Shown: positions 1 to 5,624 of the stretch, in pieces
Position numbering within the stretch: the first letter of the stretch is position 1
Layout of the letters: every line of letters begins with the position of its first letter
Notes under the pieces: model-generated
Told to the model about the DNA's origin: nothing
What the model saw: only the letters and a program-made list of their open reading frames with translations
Databases searched by the model: none
Translations under genes and position numbers: made by a program
NCBI GenBank assembly: GCA_043101835.1
Contig: JBICHM010000324.1
Span: forward strand, 1 to 7,572
Length of the DNA stretch: 7,572 nucleotides
Reading direction: 5' to 3'
Origin: JBICHM01 sp043101835
GTDB taxonomy: Bacteria > Planctomycetota > Phycisphaerae > Phycisphaerales > UBA1924

Positions 1-197
1 ACCCCCCACCCCGGGATGCGTCCGACGCGCGCGGGCGCGCCGCCGTCGAGGTCGGCGCCGCAGTGCGGGCAGGCGGTCATGTCGTGGTACACGGCGCGGC
101 CGCAGGCCGGGCAGGGGTCGTCGTCACCCCCGAAGCGTTCGAGGTCGTCGACGCTGGGGCCTTCCGGATCGAGTTCGAGATCGTCGTCGTAGGGCAT
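1..197 (-). CDS. Zinc-ribbon protein, 3' end outside the window
   Basis: The ATG is at 197 and the frame stays open for 65 codons to the left edge, so the C-terminus is missing. The visible part is an acidic N-terminus (MPYDDDLELD, then DDLE and GGDDD) followed by a compact zinc ribbon: CPAC at residues 29-32 and CPHC at 43-46, ten residues apart. After the ribbon the sequence runs GRIPGWG, which resembles the point where small planctomycete zinc-ribbon proteins enter a membrane helix; that helix would lie outside the window and is inference. The gene starts 7 nt after the stop of the 41-residue gene, with no clear Shine-Dalgarno, which suggests translation coupled to the upstream gene. The metal ligands suggest a structural zinc site. 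No enzymatic function is visible. Confidence 0.72.
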   Translation of the reverse strand, partial: MPYDDDLELDPEGPSVDDLERFGGDDDPCPACGRAVYHDMTACPHCGADLDGGAPARVGRIPGWG

Positions 198-204
198 GGC
201 GTGG

Positions 205-330
205 TCAGGTGAGCAGCAGCGCGATGACGCCGAGGAGCAGACACATCTGCCCGACGGAGACGATGCAGCCTTCCTTCTTGTCCTTCTTCGGCGGCGGGTC
301 GTCCTGGAGGCTCAGGTGGAAGTCACTCAT
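205..330 (-). CDS. 41-residue single-span membrane protein
   Basis: This is a short frame of 41 codons plus TGA. It has a soluble, charged N-terminal half with DDPPPKKDKKEG at about residues 10-21, and a hydrophobic C-terminal half (about 23-41, ending GVIALLLT) that could form one membrane helix with its tail at the membrane face. Two cysteines lie near the membrane boundary (residues 22 and 30). Its ATG overlaps the stop codon of the SpoVR gene as ATGA (327-330), and the next gene begins 7 nt after its stop. This spacing is the main reason to accept such a small gene. Lysines before the helix predict an N-in orientation. I do not recognise a family; a small regulator or anchor of its neighbours is possible but unproven. 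Confidence 0.62.
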   Translation of the reverse strand: MSDFHLSLQDDPPPKKDKKEGCIVSVGQMCLLLGVIALLLT

Positions 331-2363
331 GCGACGAGGTGTGCAGGTTCGGGAGTGTCATCATCGATGGCCTCGCGCGTCGGTTCCTCGTCGTCGCGCT
401 CCATGTGGTAGAGCCACATGTCGTCGTCAACCCGCGCCTGAAGATGCACGGGGCGCCCCCAGATGCGACGCAGGTTGCGGAGCACCTCGACGGCGCTGGC
501 GATCTCGATATCCGCTCCGTTCCACTGGTGGGCGAGATACAGCTCGCCCCGATTCCGGTAGTTGGCGTCGACGACGTACATCAGCGGCTGGCCCATGTTG
601 GCGATGCGGTAGAGCATCGCCTGCCGGATGACCGCGGCGTCGCGCGAGACGATCTTCACCTCGCCGGTGTTGGGGTCGCGCCGATAGAAGTACATCTTGT
701 GCCTGTCGATGAACTCCTGGGTCATGAACTCATCGATGAAGGACACATCGTTGTAGATCGCGCGCACCTCGAAGATCTTCTCGCGCCCGCGCATGGATTT
801 GTCGTCGTAGGCGCGGCGCTGCCCGAGGCCCTCGAGCGCCTCCCAGGCGGCGCCGTGGCGGCCGGTGTTCCAGCGCTCCTCAATGTCCTTAAAGAGCTCG
901 ACGCCGATCTTGTAGGGGTTGAACCCGCCCGGCGGCATGTGCACGACGCCGGAGTGCTGCTCGGCGTAGTCGATGATCTCGCGCGCCTCGAGGAAGTGGC
1001 TGGTCATGAGTTTCGAGTGCCAGTACGTGGCCCAGCCCTCGTTCATGATCTTGGTCATGGCCTGTGGGGCGAAGTAGTACGCCTCGTCGCGGATGAGGCC
1101 GAGGATGTCCTGCTGCCAGGGCTCGAGCGGCGCGTGGCGCATGAGGAAGAGCAGCACGTCGCGTGTCGGGCGCTCCGGCTGCTTGCTGCGTTCGCGCGCG
1201 GCGGCCGCCTCGCGCTCGCGTCGCTCGCGCTCGAGCGTCTCAGGGGGATTGATGTAGCGGTCCATCGAGGGCTTCGCCGGGAAGCGCGCGTCGCGATCGT
1301 CGCGCGCCGGCGGGCGCGCGGACCGTCGACCCGGCTCGCGCCGCACGAACATCGAGTGCGGGTCGATCAGGTGCTCGATCGTCAGGCAGCAGTCGATGAA
1401 TCGCTCGACGGCCTCCGCGCCCTCGCGCTCGATGTGCCGGCGCACGCGCGTCGCGTGGTTGGCCATCTCGTCGATCATGCGCCGGTTCGTCTTCGCGAAC
1501 CAGGCGTTGCGCTTGAAGAAGTCGGCGTGACCGTACACGTGCGCCATCACCAGCTTCTGATCGGTGACGGCGTTGGACTCCTGCAGGTACGCGTAGCAGG
1601 GGTCGTTGTTAATGACCATCTCGTAGATTCGCCCGAGCCCGTAGGCGTCGCGCTTGCTCAGGCGTTCGAACTCCATGCCCCAGCGCCAGTGCGGGTAGCG
1701 CACCGGGAAACCGCCGTACGCCGCGATCTGATTCATCGTCTCGAAGTCGAGCACCTCGAAGACGACTTCGAAGAAGTCGAGGCCGTACTCGATGGCGCGG
1801 GCCTTGATGGCCTGCATGTGCTCGAGCAGCGGCGCCGGGAGGTCGCTGTTTCGCCGGAAGGGCATAGACAATGCTATCGGGCCGGCGCGGCGGGGGCGTT
1901 GAGGCGCGCCGCACCAGAGCCCGTAGAACTTCTCCCACAGCGCCGTCGCAAGCAGCGTCGACACCCCGATCGCGATCACCCCCGCCAGCAGCACGCGCCA
2001 CGGGCGCATGCGCCCGATCGCCGGCTCCAGGCGGAACCAGGCGACGAAGAGCACGACCTGCAGCAGGAAGATGCGGAACCCCCCGTCGTAGGCGAGCGCT
2101 TCGCCCGAAAGCATGTCGGCGTCGTAGAGGAGCCAGAAACTCCAGAGCGAAGCGCCAATCGCGGCCGCCAGCGCGCAGGAGATGATGCGCGCCACGCCGT
2201 GCGACTTCGCCGCCGCGTTGGTGCGCCACGTGGCCTCGACGCGGCAGGCGGCGCAGCGCCCCTGCACGAGCGCGCGCCCGCAGACCGGGCACGGCGTCGC
2301 GCGGGACGGCCCCGCGCGAGGCAGGATCTCAATCGTGCTGGCCGGCGGTCTCGCCCGCTTCAC
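327..2363 (-). CDS. spoVR: SpoVR family protein with N-terminal zinc-ribbon/membrane domain
   Basis: Read from GTG at 2363, the frame is open for 678 residues. Residues 1-166 hold a zinc ribbon (CPVC at 25-28, CAAC at 37-40) and three probable membrane helices (about 57-79, 95-110 and 122-142). Residues 167-678 are a complete SpoVR/YcgB-type protein of 512 residues, about the usual family length. Family hallmarks include PHWRWG, NNDPCYAYLQ, the MAHVYGHADFFK motif (HxxGHxxFF at about 275-283) and NEGWATYWH at about 441-449. SpoVR proteins are linked to spore cortex formation in Bacillus and to stationary-phase stress in enterobacteria, often with PrkA and YeaH partners. Neither partner is in this window, and the biochemical activity is unknown. 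The GTG overlaps the upstream stop as GTGA. An alternative is a separate SpoVR starting at ATG 1865, but no Shine-Dalgarno precedes that ATG and no stop separates the two parts. SpoVR identity is near certain; the fusion is less so. Confidence 0.85.
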   Translation of the reverse strand: MKRARPPASTIEILPRAGPSRATPCPVCGRALVQGRCAACRVEATWRTNAAAKSHGVARIISCALAAAIGASLWSFWLLYDADMLSGEALAYDGGFRIFLLQVVLFVAWFRLEPAIGRMRPWRVLLAGVIAIGVSTLLATALWEKFYGLWCGAPQRPRRAGPIALSMPFRRNSDLPAPLLEHMQAIKARAIEYGLDFFEVVFEVLDFETMNQIAAYGGFPVRYPHWRWGMEFERLSKRDAYGLGRIYEMVINNDPCYAYLQESNAVTDQKLVMAHVYGHADFFKRNAWFAKTNRRMIDEMANHATRVRRHIEREGAEAVERFIDCCLTIEHLIDPHSMFVRREPGRRSARPPARDDRDARFPAKPSMDRYINPPETLERERREREAAAARERSKQPERPTRDVLLFLMRHAPLEPWQQDILGLIRDEAYYFAPQAMTKIMNEGWATYWHSKLMTSHFLEAREIIDYAEQHSGVVHMPPGGFNPYKIGVELFKDIEERWNTGRHGAAWEALEGLGQRRAYDDKSMRGREKIFEVRAIYNDVSFIDEFMTQEFIDRHKMYFYRRDPNTGEVKIVSRDAAVIRQAMLYRIANMGQPLMYVVDANYRNRGELYLAHQWNGADIEIASAVEVLRNLRRIWGRPVHLQARVDDDMWLYHMERDDEEPTREAIDDDTPEPAHLVA

Positions 2364-2920
2364 AGCGCGCCCCCGATCGTGGTCAGCAGCATCAGCACCG
2401 CCGAGAGCAACGCCGGCGCCAACGAGAAGGCGCCGAGCAGCGCGATGGCCACGATCGCGAGAATGCGCACGAGTTCCCGCGCCCGGGGCGCCGCCGCGCC
2501 GACGATCCGGTCGGCAGCGAGCAGACCTGCCGCGGCCGCCCCGGCGACGAGGTGGCCGATGACCTCGGTCCACCCCCCGTACACGCCGAACGAGAAAGCC
2601 GATGCGAACGCGGCGATCAGGCCGACCGCCCCGACAGAAAGATGCGCCACCGCCACGACAGCGAGCAGCGTCGCGCCGACAGTGCGCAGCACGGAGGCGC
2701 GATCACGGAAGACGGCGGTTGGCGGACCGAGCGCCAGGTACGCCCCGTAGGTCTCGCCGCACTCTGGGCAGCGCTCTTCAGCACAGCCTCGGAGGTTGAA
2801 GCCGCAGGTCGGGCAGGCGATGTCGTGCAGGGCGACGAACGCGCGGAGCGCCGTGCGTGACTGCGCCGCGCCGTCGGGCGGGGCATTGGTGGGCGCGGGC
2901 GGGTCGGGCGGGTCGGGCAT
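2360..2920 (-). CDS. Zinc-ribbon integral membrane protein
   Basis: This is a protein of 186 residues. After a proline-rich N-terminus there is a zinc ribbon with ligands C36, C39, C51 and C54, in the form CPTCGFNLRG...RCPECG, a signature I associate with planctomycete proteins. Hydrophobic stretches follow at about 80-105, 118-140 and 150-186; the last is long enough for two helices. The protein is probably a bitopic or polytopic membrane protein with the ribbon in the cytoplasm. An ATG 12 codons further upstream (2956) would overlap the 3' end of the preceding gene. I chose 2920, which leaves a 10-nt gap, although neither start has a good Shine-Dalgarno. Its stop overlaps the GTG of the SpoVR fusion as GTGA, so the two are likely co-translated. 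The next protein's N-terminal domain has the same ribbon-then-helices plan. Function unknown. Confidence 0.78.
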   Translation of the reverse strand: MPDPPDPPAPTNAPPDGAAQSRTALRAFVALHDIACPTCGFNLRGCAEERCPECGETYGAYLALGPPTAVFRDRASVLRTVGATLLAVVAVAHLSVGAVGLIAAFASAFSFGVYGGWTEVIGHLVAGAAAAGLLAADRIVGAAAPRARELVRILAIVAIALLGAFSLAPALLSAVLMLLTTIGGAL

Positions 2921-2930
2921 GCGCCGAGTG

Positions 2931-3752
2931 TCACCGACGACGGCGCGTTCCCGCAAGCGCGACGAGCGCGAGCGTCGCCGCCGCGCCCGGCGCCGGAATC
3001 GGCGGCGCCGGCTCGAAGCGGAACGCGTCCCAGGTGACGCTGTCGCCCCGGCCGTCGGGACGTCCGGTCGTCTGGTTGTTGGTCCACATGATCCACTCGC
3101 CGATGCGCCCGGCCTTGCCCTTCAGGGCGTAGGTCGCCTCGATGCCCTCGAAGATGAGGTCGCCGTCGAGATACACGCGCAAGGCGCCGTAGATGTCGGT
3201 TTCGACGCCGATCTCGTGGGCCGTGTAGACCGACCAGGTGCGTCCGGTGTCGATGAACTCGAAGGCGTCCTTCGTCTCATTCAGCTGACCGACCGTAACG
3301 CGCCCGTCGGTCTCGAACGACACGCGTGTGTTGAAGCTGTTCAGCGCGACATCGCCGGTGATGAACTGCACCTTCGAGTTGGGGCTGCCGCGCAGCATGG
3401 TGGCCGACAGGCGCCCGTACTGGTCTGTGAACTCCGGGCTGCGCAGCGCGAACTCGGTGAAGCCGGAGGAATCCGCCATGTGGCGCAGCGACAACTCGCC
3501 CTCGATGATGAACAGTCCGTCATTGATGATCGCGAATGGGTTGTACGCCGCCGTCCATCCCTGCTGGGGGAGGTTGCCCTTGTAGAACCCTCGGTCGGCC
3601 TCGAAGGTCTCGGTCCATGCGCCGGTGTAGGCGGCGGACGCGTCGAAGGCGCCGGCGCGCCACCAGTCGGGCGCCCGGAGCGCATCGGCGACCGGACCGG
3701 GCGCGGCGCCAAGGGTGGTCGTGGCGATGGCGGCAGTGATGGTCGCGAACAT
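2931..3752 (-). CDS. Secreted protein with PEP-CTERM-like sorting tail
   Basis: This is a protein of 273 residues. The start is set by GGGAGG at 3758-3763, five nt before the ATG. The N-terminus (MFATITAAIATTTLGAA) is a short hydrophobic signal sequence with a possible cleavage after residue 17 or 24. The mature part is rich in alternating polar and hydrophobic residues with many W/F/Y (for example FEADRGFYKGNLPQQGWTAAYNP, split by loops) and looks like a beta-sandwich, perhaps lectin-like; that fold is inference. The C-terminus (252-273) is IPAPGAAATL, a hydrophobic stretch, then RRRR: the three-part plan of PEP-CTERM sorting signals with the usual P-E-P replaced. Such tails are usually cut by an exosortase or a related transpeptidase at the membrane; none is in the window. 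It is the first gene of the run leading to SpoVR, 10 nt upstream of the next start. Confidence 0.8.
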   Translation of the reverse strand: MFATITAAIATTTLGAAPGPVADALRAPDWWRAGAFDASAAYTGAWTETFEADRGFYKGNLPQQGWTAAYNPFAIINDGLFIIEGELSLRHMADSSGFTEFALRSPEFTDQYGRLSATMLRGSPNSKVQFITGDVALNSFNTRVSFETDGRVTVGQLNETKDAFEFIDTGRTWSVYTAHEIGVETDIYGALRVYLDGDLIFEGIEATYALKGKAGRIGEWIMWTNNQTTGRPDGRGDSVTWDAFRFEPAPPIPAPGAAATLALVALAGTRRRR

Positions 3753-3757
3753 CCGAT

Positions 3758-3763
3758 CCTCCC
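3758..3763 (-). promoter_or_regulatory. Shine-Dalgarno GGGAGG of the secreted-protein gene
   Basis: GGGAGG lies five nt upstream of the ATG at 3752. It decides the start, because the same frame is open for 139 more codons upstream without a plausible initiation signal. Confidence 0.7.
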
Positions 3764-3782
3764 GATCCGCGCAACGCCGCTC

Positions 3783-3796
3783 GTCCGCGCGCGGAC
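3783..3796. repeat. 14-bp perfect palindrome upstream of the SpoVR-run
   Basis: The sequence GTCCGCGCGCGGAC reads the same on both strands. It lies 31-44 nt upstream of the first ATG of the run that leads to SpoVR. It could be an operator half-site pair, or simply a product of high GC; nothing else supports a regulatory role. The rest of the 116-nt gap (3753-3868) shows no convincing promoter. Confidence 0.3.
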
Positions 3797-3868
3797 CCCT
3801 GCACGGTGGTTGTCCGGCGCCCGAGGGGCATCGGTTCCCCGCTTCGCGACGGACTGGGCCGGAGCACC

Positions 3869-4228
3869 CTAGGGCGCGAGCCGGAGGCGGACGCGCCTGA
3901 TGGGGGCGGCGCTTGCGCGGATGACCGCATTCTCGAGGCCGCTGCGCAGGGCGCGGTCGAGGGCGAACCGGGTGGCGGCGTCGTCGACGAGCACGGTCAG
4001 GACGCCCGCGCGCAGGCCCTCGACACGCGTGCGCGGGAGCAGCTCGGGCGGGCTGGCCGATCCCCCGGCGCCGCCGGCGGCGCCACCCTGGCGCTCGCGC
4101 CGGCGCAGGTTCTCGCCGAGGGCGCGGAAGAGGGCGCCGGCGGAGGCGTTCCGCCCGCGCACGCGCCATGCGCGGAGGCGGGTGAGCTCGGCGTCTCGTG
4201 CGGCGGCCATGCGCGCATCGCGGTCCAT
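3869..4228 (-). CDS. DUF721 / DciA-like protein
   Basis: This is a protein of 119 residues. The C-terminal half (LPRTRVEGLRAGVLTVLVDDAATRFALDRAL..., ending IRRVRLRLA) fits the DUF721 core: a strand motif RVEGLRxGVLTV followed by a helix and the closing RRVRL strand. DUF721 includes DciA, the ancestral factor that helps load the replicative helicase DnaB, so a role in replication initiation is plausible but inferred. The N-terminal half is a basic, helical segment (ELTRLRAWRVRGR) that leads into a glycine/alanine-rich stretch, GGAAGGAGG. That stretch occupies the place where other members carry a tryptophan-containing segment, so this copy is shortened or divergent there. ATG at 4228 is the first start after the terminator at 4252-4288; ATG at 4210 is an alternative. 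No Shine-Dalgarno is visible at either. Confidence 0.68.
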   Translation of the reverse strand: MDRDARMAAARDAELTRLRAWRVRGRNASAGALFRALGENLRRRERQGGAAGGAGGSASPPELLPRTRVEGLRAGVLTVLVDDAATRFALDRALRSGLENAVIRASAAPIRRVRLRLAP

Positions 4229-4251
4229 CGCGTCATCGTACCGGACCGGGC

Positions 4252-4288
4252 AAAAAAACCACGCGGCGCTCTTGGGAAGCGCCGCGTG
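4252..4288 (-). terminator. Intrinsic terminator of the 4359-5102 gene
   Basis: On the minus strand there is an 11-bp perfect stem (CACGCGGCGCT / AGCGCCGCGTG, plus-strand arms 4260-4270 and 4278-4288) with a 7-nt loop. It is followed after two bases by seven consecutive T (4258-4252). The arms share the core ACGCGGCGC with the terminator at 5536-5572. It ends 23 nt before the DUF721 start. Confidence 0.92.
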
Positions 4289-4358
4289 TGCATCGCGAGA
4301 AGGAAACTTCGTGTGTCTGGAGCGCGGCCCCAAACGAGCGGAAGAAAACTGCCGCGGA

Positions 4359-5102
4359 TCAGCGGCGGCGACGACGGACCGCGGCCAGACCCGCGAGACC
4401 GAAGACCGACGCAGCGCCCGGCGTGGGCACATTCAGCGTGAAGACCATGTGCACCTCGTCGATGCCCGCACCCGCAGCGCCGCCAACCACGCCGACGGCG
4501 CCGAGGCCGGTCGCGAGGTTCAGGTTGCCTGCGGGAAGGTTCGACGAGGTGAAGACGGCCGCGCCGTTGATGAACAGCACCAGGTTCACCGCGAGGACAT
4601 CCGCCGAGCTGTAGCCCGGATAGGAGAGGCTGTCGGTGCCGGCGGCGAATGCGCCGACATCGAAGCGGATCGCCGTGAGCGCGCCGCCACCGTTGCCCGG
4701 GTCGACGCCGGCGGGCAGCCAGTCGCTGCTGTCGGCCGTGTAGGCAGCGACGGTGACGACATTGCCGCTCTGCCACGAGCGCACGCGCGTGGCGGCGCCG
4801 GTGATCAGGTTGGCGCCGCCGTCCTGGTTCAGGCTGAAGTTGAAGTTGTCCGGGAAGTCATCGATGAAGAAGGCGCCGGTCGTGTTCTGGGCGAGCACGG
4901 CCGCATCGAACGTCTCGGTCGCGGGGATGGCCCGCTCGTCGCCGGGGAGATTCCAGACGCTGGTGTAGTTCAGGCCTTCCATCATCCTGAACTGCTCAGC
5001 GCCGCCGAAGCGGGCCTCATTGCCGCGGAGGGCGGCCTCCGAAGCGCCTGCGGCCACGAGGCTCACCGTGAGCCCAGCGGCGGCACAAATCAGTGCGTGC
5101 AT
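4359..5102 (-). CDS. Secreted protein with PEP-CTERM-like tail, copy A
   Basis: This is a protein of 247 residues. The start is fixed by AAGGAGG at 5111-5117, eight nt upstream, and by an in-frame TGA one codon before ATG-1. The signal peptide spans about residues 1-23 (cleavage near SEA) but has no lysine or arginine before the hydrophobic core, which is unusual. The mature region is rich in small and beta-forming residues. It contains NYTSVWN, PATETF, FFIDDFPDNFNFSLNQDGG and a central segment identical to copy B. The tail (from about 225) is VPTPGAASVFGLAGLAAV plus five arginines: sorting motif, membrane segment and basic end. Anchoring or processing at the cell surface is the family expectation; the biological role is unknown. 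The gene has its own leader and terminator, so it is probably monocistronic. By eye, about two thirds of its residues are identical to those of copy B. Confidence 0.88.
   Translation of the reverse strand: MHALICAAAGLTVSLVAAGASEAALRGNEARFGGAEQFRMMEGLNYTSVWNLPGDERAIPATETFDAAVLAQNTTGAFFIDDFPDNFNFSLNQDGGANLITGAATRVRSWQSGNVVTVAAYTADSSDWLPAGVDPGNGGGALTAIRFDVGAFAAGTDSLSYPGYSSADVLAVNLVLFINGAAVFTSSNLPAGNLNLATGLGAVGVVGGAAGAGIDEVHMVFTLNVPTPGAASVFGLAGLAAVRRRRR
4783..4841. repeat. 59-nt segment identical to 6052-6110
   Basis: This stretch inside copy A matches the corresponding stretch of copy B base for base, including wobble positions, while flanking codons differ. It encodes the core around LNQDGGANLITGAATR. 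It is the longest exact match I see between the copies. Confidence 0.9.
5060..5074 (-). promoter_or_regulatory. Early-codon inverted repeat in copy A
   Basis: GGCTCACGGTGAGCC (minus strand) has 7-nt arms around one base. In RNA it would fold as a 5-bp stem with a 5-nt loop, about 29 nt after the start codon. The same 15 nt occur at 6326-6340 in copy B. It encodes GLTVSL of the signal peptide, so conservation may be due to the protein. Confidence 0.4.
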
Positions 5103-5439
5103 TCTTCAATCCTCCTTCTCGCCCCGCAGTCGGGGCCGTGAACGAACTCCGCCGCCCCGACTCAGGGACGGCGCACCGATCGCGGTAAGGAGGGGAGACA
5201 TCGCTGCCTCGCTCCGGCTTCACGCCGTGCGCTTCGCGCACCACGCAACATGCCCATCTGCCGGAATCGCGTCATGCGATTCCCGACGCAGCCGGGAACT
5301 GACCTGGCATGTTGTGAGTGTCGACCGCTTCTGCGGGACGCCGAGTGGCCGGTCGCGATTCCCCCCGCGACGGGCCAGGCTGGTACGACGCCGTTCCTTC
5401 CGCTCCACGACAGCGACCCGCTTGCACGCGGTCATCGCT
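5103..5439 (-). promoter_or_regulatory. Structured leader RNA of copy A
   Basis: This is the untranslated leader upstream of the 4359-5102 gene. In transcript order it contains: a hairpin at 5439-5412 (arms AGCGA/TCGCT and CCGC/GCGG); a conserved block at 5407-5377 (TGGAGCGGAAGGAA, then CGTCG and ACCAGCC); a hairpin at 5376-5347 with 10-nt arms, one C-C mismatch and a loop GGGGGGAATC; a nested palindrome at 5314-5246; an anti-Shine-Dalgarno CCTCCTT at 5193-5187; a 9-bp hairpin at 5173-5150 including one U-G pair; a 6-bp hairpin at 5136-5121; then GAG and the Shine-Dalgarno AAGGAGG at 5117-5111. The promoter must lie in or near 5440-5535, between the previous terminator and the first hairpin; no clear consensus is seen there. 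All elements except the nested palindrome have counterparts in the leader of copy B. The proposed role is control of translation or transcription of the secreted protein. I do not recognise a known riboswitch class. Confidence 0.66.
5246..5314 (-). repeat. Nested palindrome with two exclusive inner hairpins
   Basis: The outer arms CAACATGCC (5314-5306, minus) and GGCATGTTG (5254-5246) pair over 9 bp. Inside are two overlapping hairpins. TTCCCG/CGGGAA (5298-5293 with 5285-5280) has a 7-nt loop. GGAATCGC/GCGATTCC (5283-5276 with 5270-5263) has 8 bp and a 5-nt loop. They share bases 5280-5283, so only one can form at a time. Confidence 0.6.
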
Positions 5440-5535
5440 TCACTGTGGATTTGAGCATCGGTCCTGACACGACGCAAGCAAATTCCACCCCAGAATCACA
5501 CTTGATCGTGGGGCGCCTCGGCGGGAGCGCGGAGC

Positions 5536-5572
5536 AAAAAAGAACGCGGCGCCCCGAGGAAGGGCGCCGCGT
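5536..5572 (-). terminator. Intrinsic terminator of the 5625-6368 gene
   Basis: On the minus strand there is an 11-bp perfect stem (ACGCGGCGCCC / GGGCGCCGCGT, plus-strand arms 5544-5554 and 5562-5572) with a 7-nt loop. It is followed by TC and six T (5541-5536). It separates the transcription units of copies B and A. Confidence 0.93.
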
Positions 5573-5624
5573 CTGCATCGCGTTGAATCAGTGTGCGCGG
5601 GTGTCGGCCCCGCGAAGGAGGGAA

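Larger units (their letters stand above)
4252..5439 (-). repeat. Tandem-duplicated transcription unit, copy A
   Basis: Leader, gene and terminator together form a unit of about 1.2 kb that matches 5536-6702 element for element. The similarity covers the coding region, the Shine-Dalgarno region, the terminator stem and the leader architecture. The middle of the leader has diverged strongly. Confidence 0.8.

Noticed and set aside
339..2750. An 803-codon open frame on the plus strand opposite the SpoVR gene
   Set aside because: It is a GC-driven antisense shadow. The minus-strand frame carries recognisable SpoVR motifs, while the plus-strand translation is low-complexity (V, L, A, R, H rich) without any family feature.
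3783..3868. A third, degenerate copy of the leader RNA upstream of the secreted-protein gene at 3752
   Set aside because: GCGGGGAACC and CTCGGGCGCCG resemble parts of the leaders, but the conserved block and the 10-bp hairpin are missing and there is no anti-Shine-Dalgarno.
5187..5195. AAGGAGGGG on the plus strand as a Shine-Dalgarno for a plus-strand gene (also at 6457-6465)
   Set aside because: No suitable start codon with a sensible frame follows at either place. The complementary reading as anti-Shine-Dalgarno is conserved in position in both leaders.
5220..5477. Possible 85-residue minus-strand leader gene, with faint similarity (ERKExRR, GGN) to a frame in the leader of copy B
   Set aside because: The similarity is explained by the shared nucleotide block. 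Outside that block the frames do not match, there is no Shine-Dalgarno, and stem pairing is kept while codons are not.
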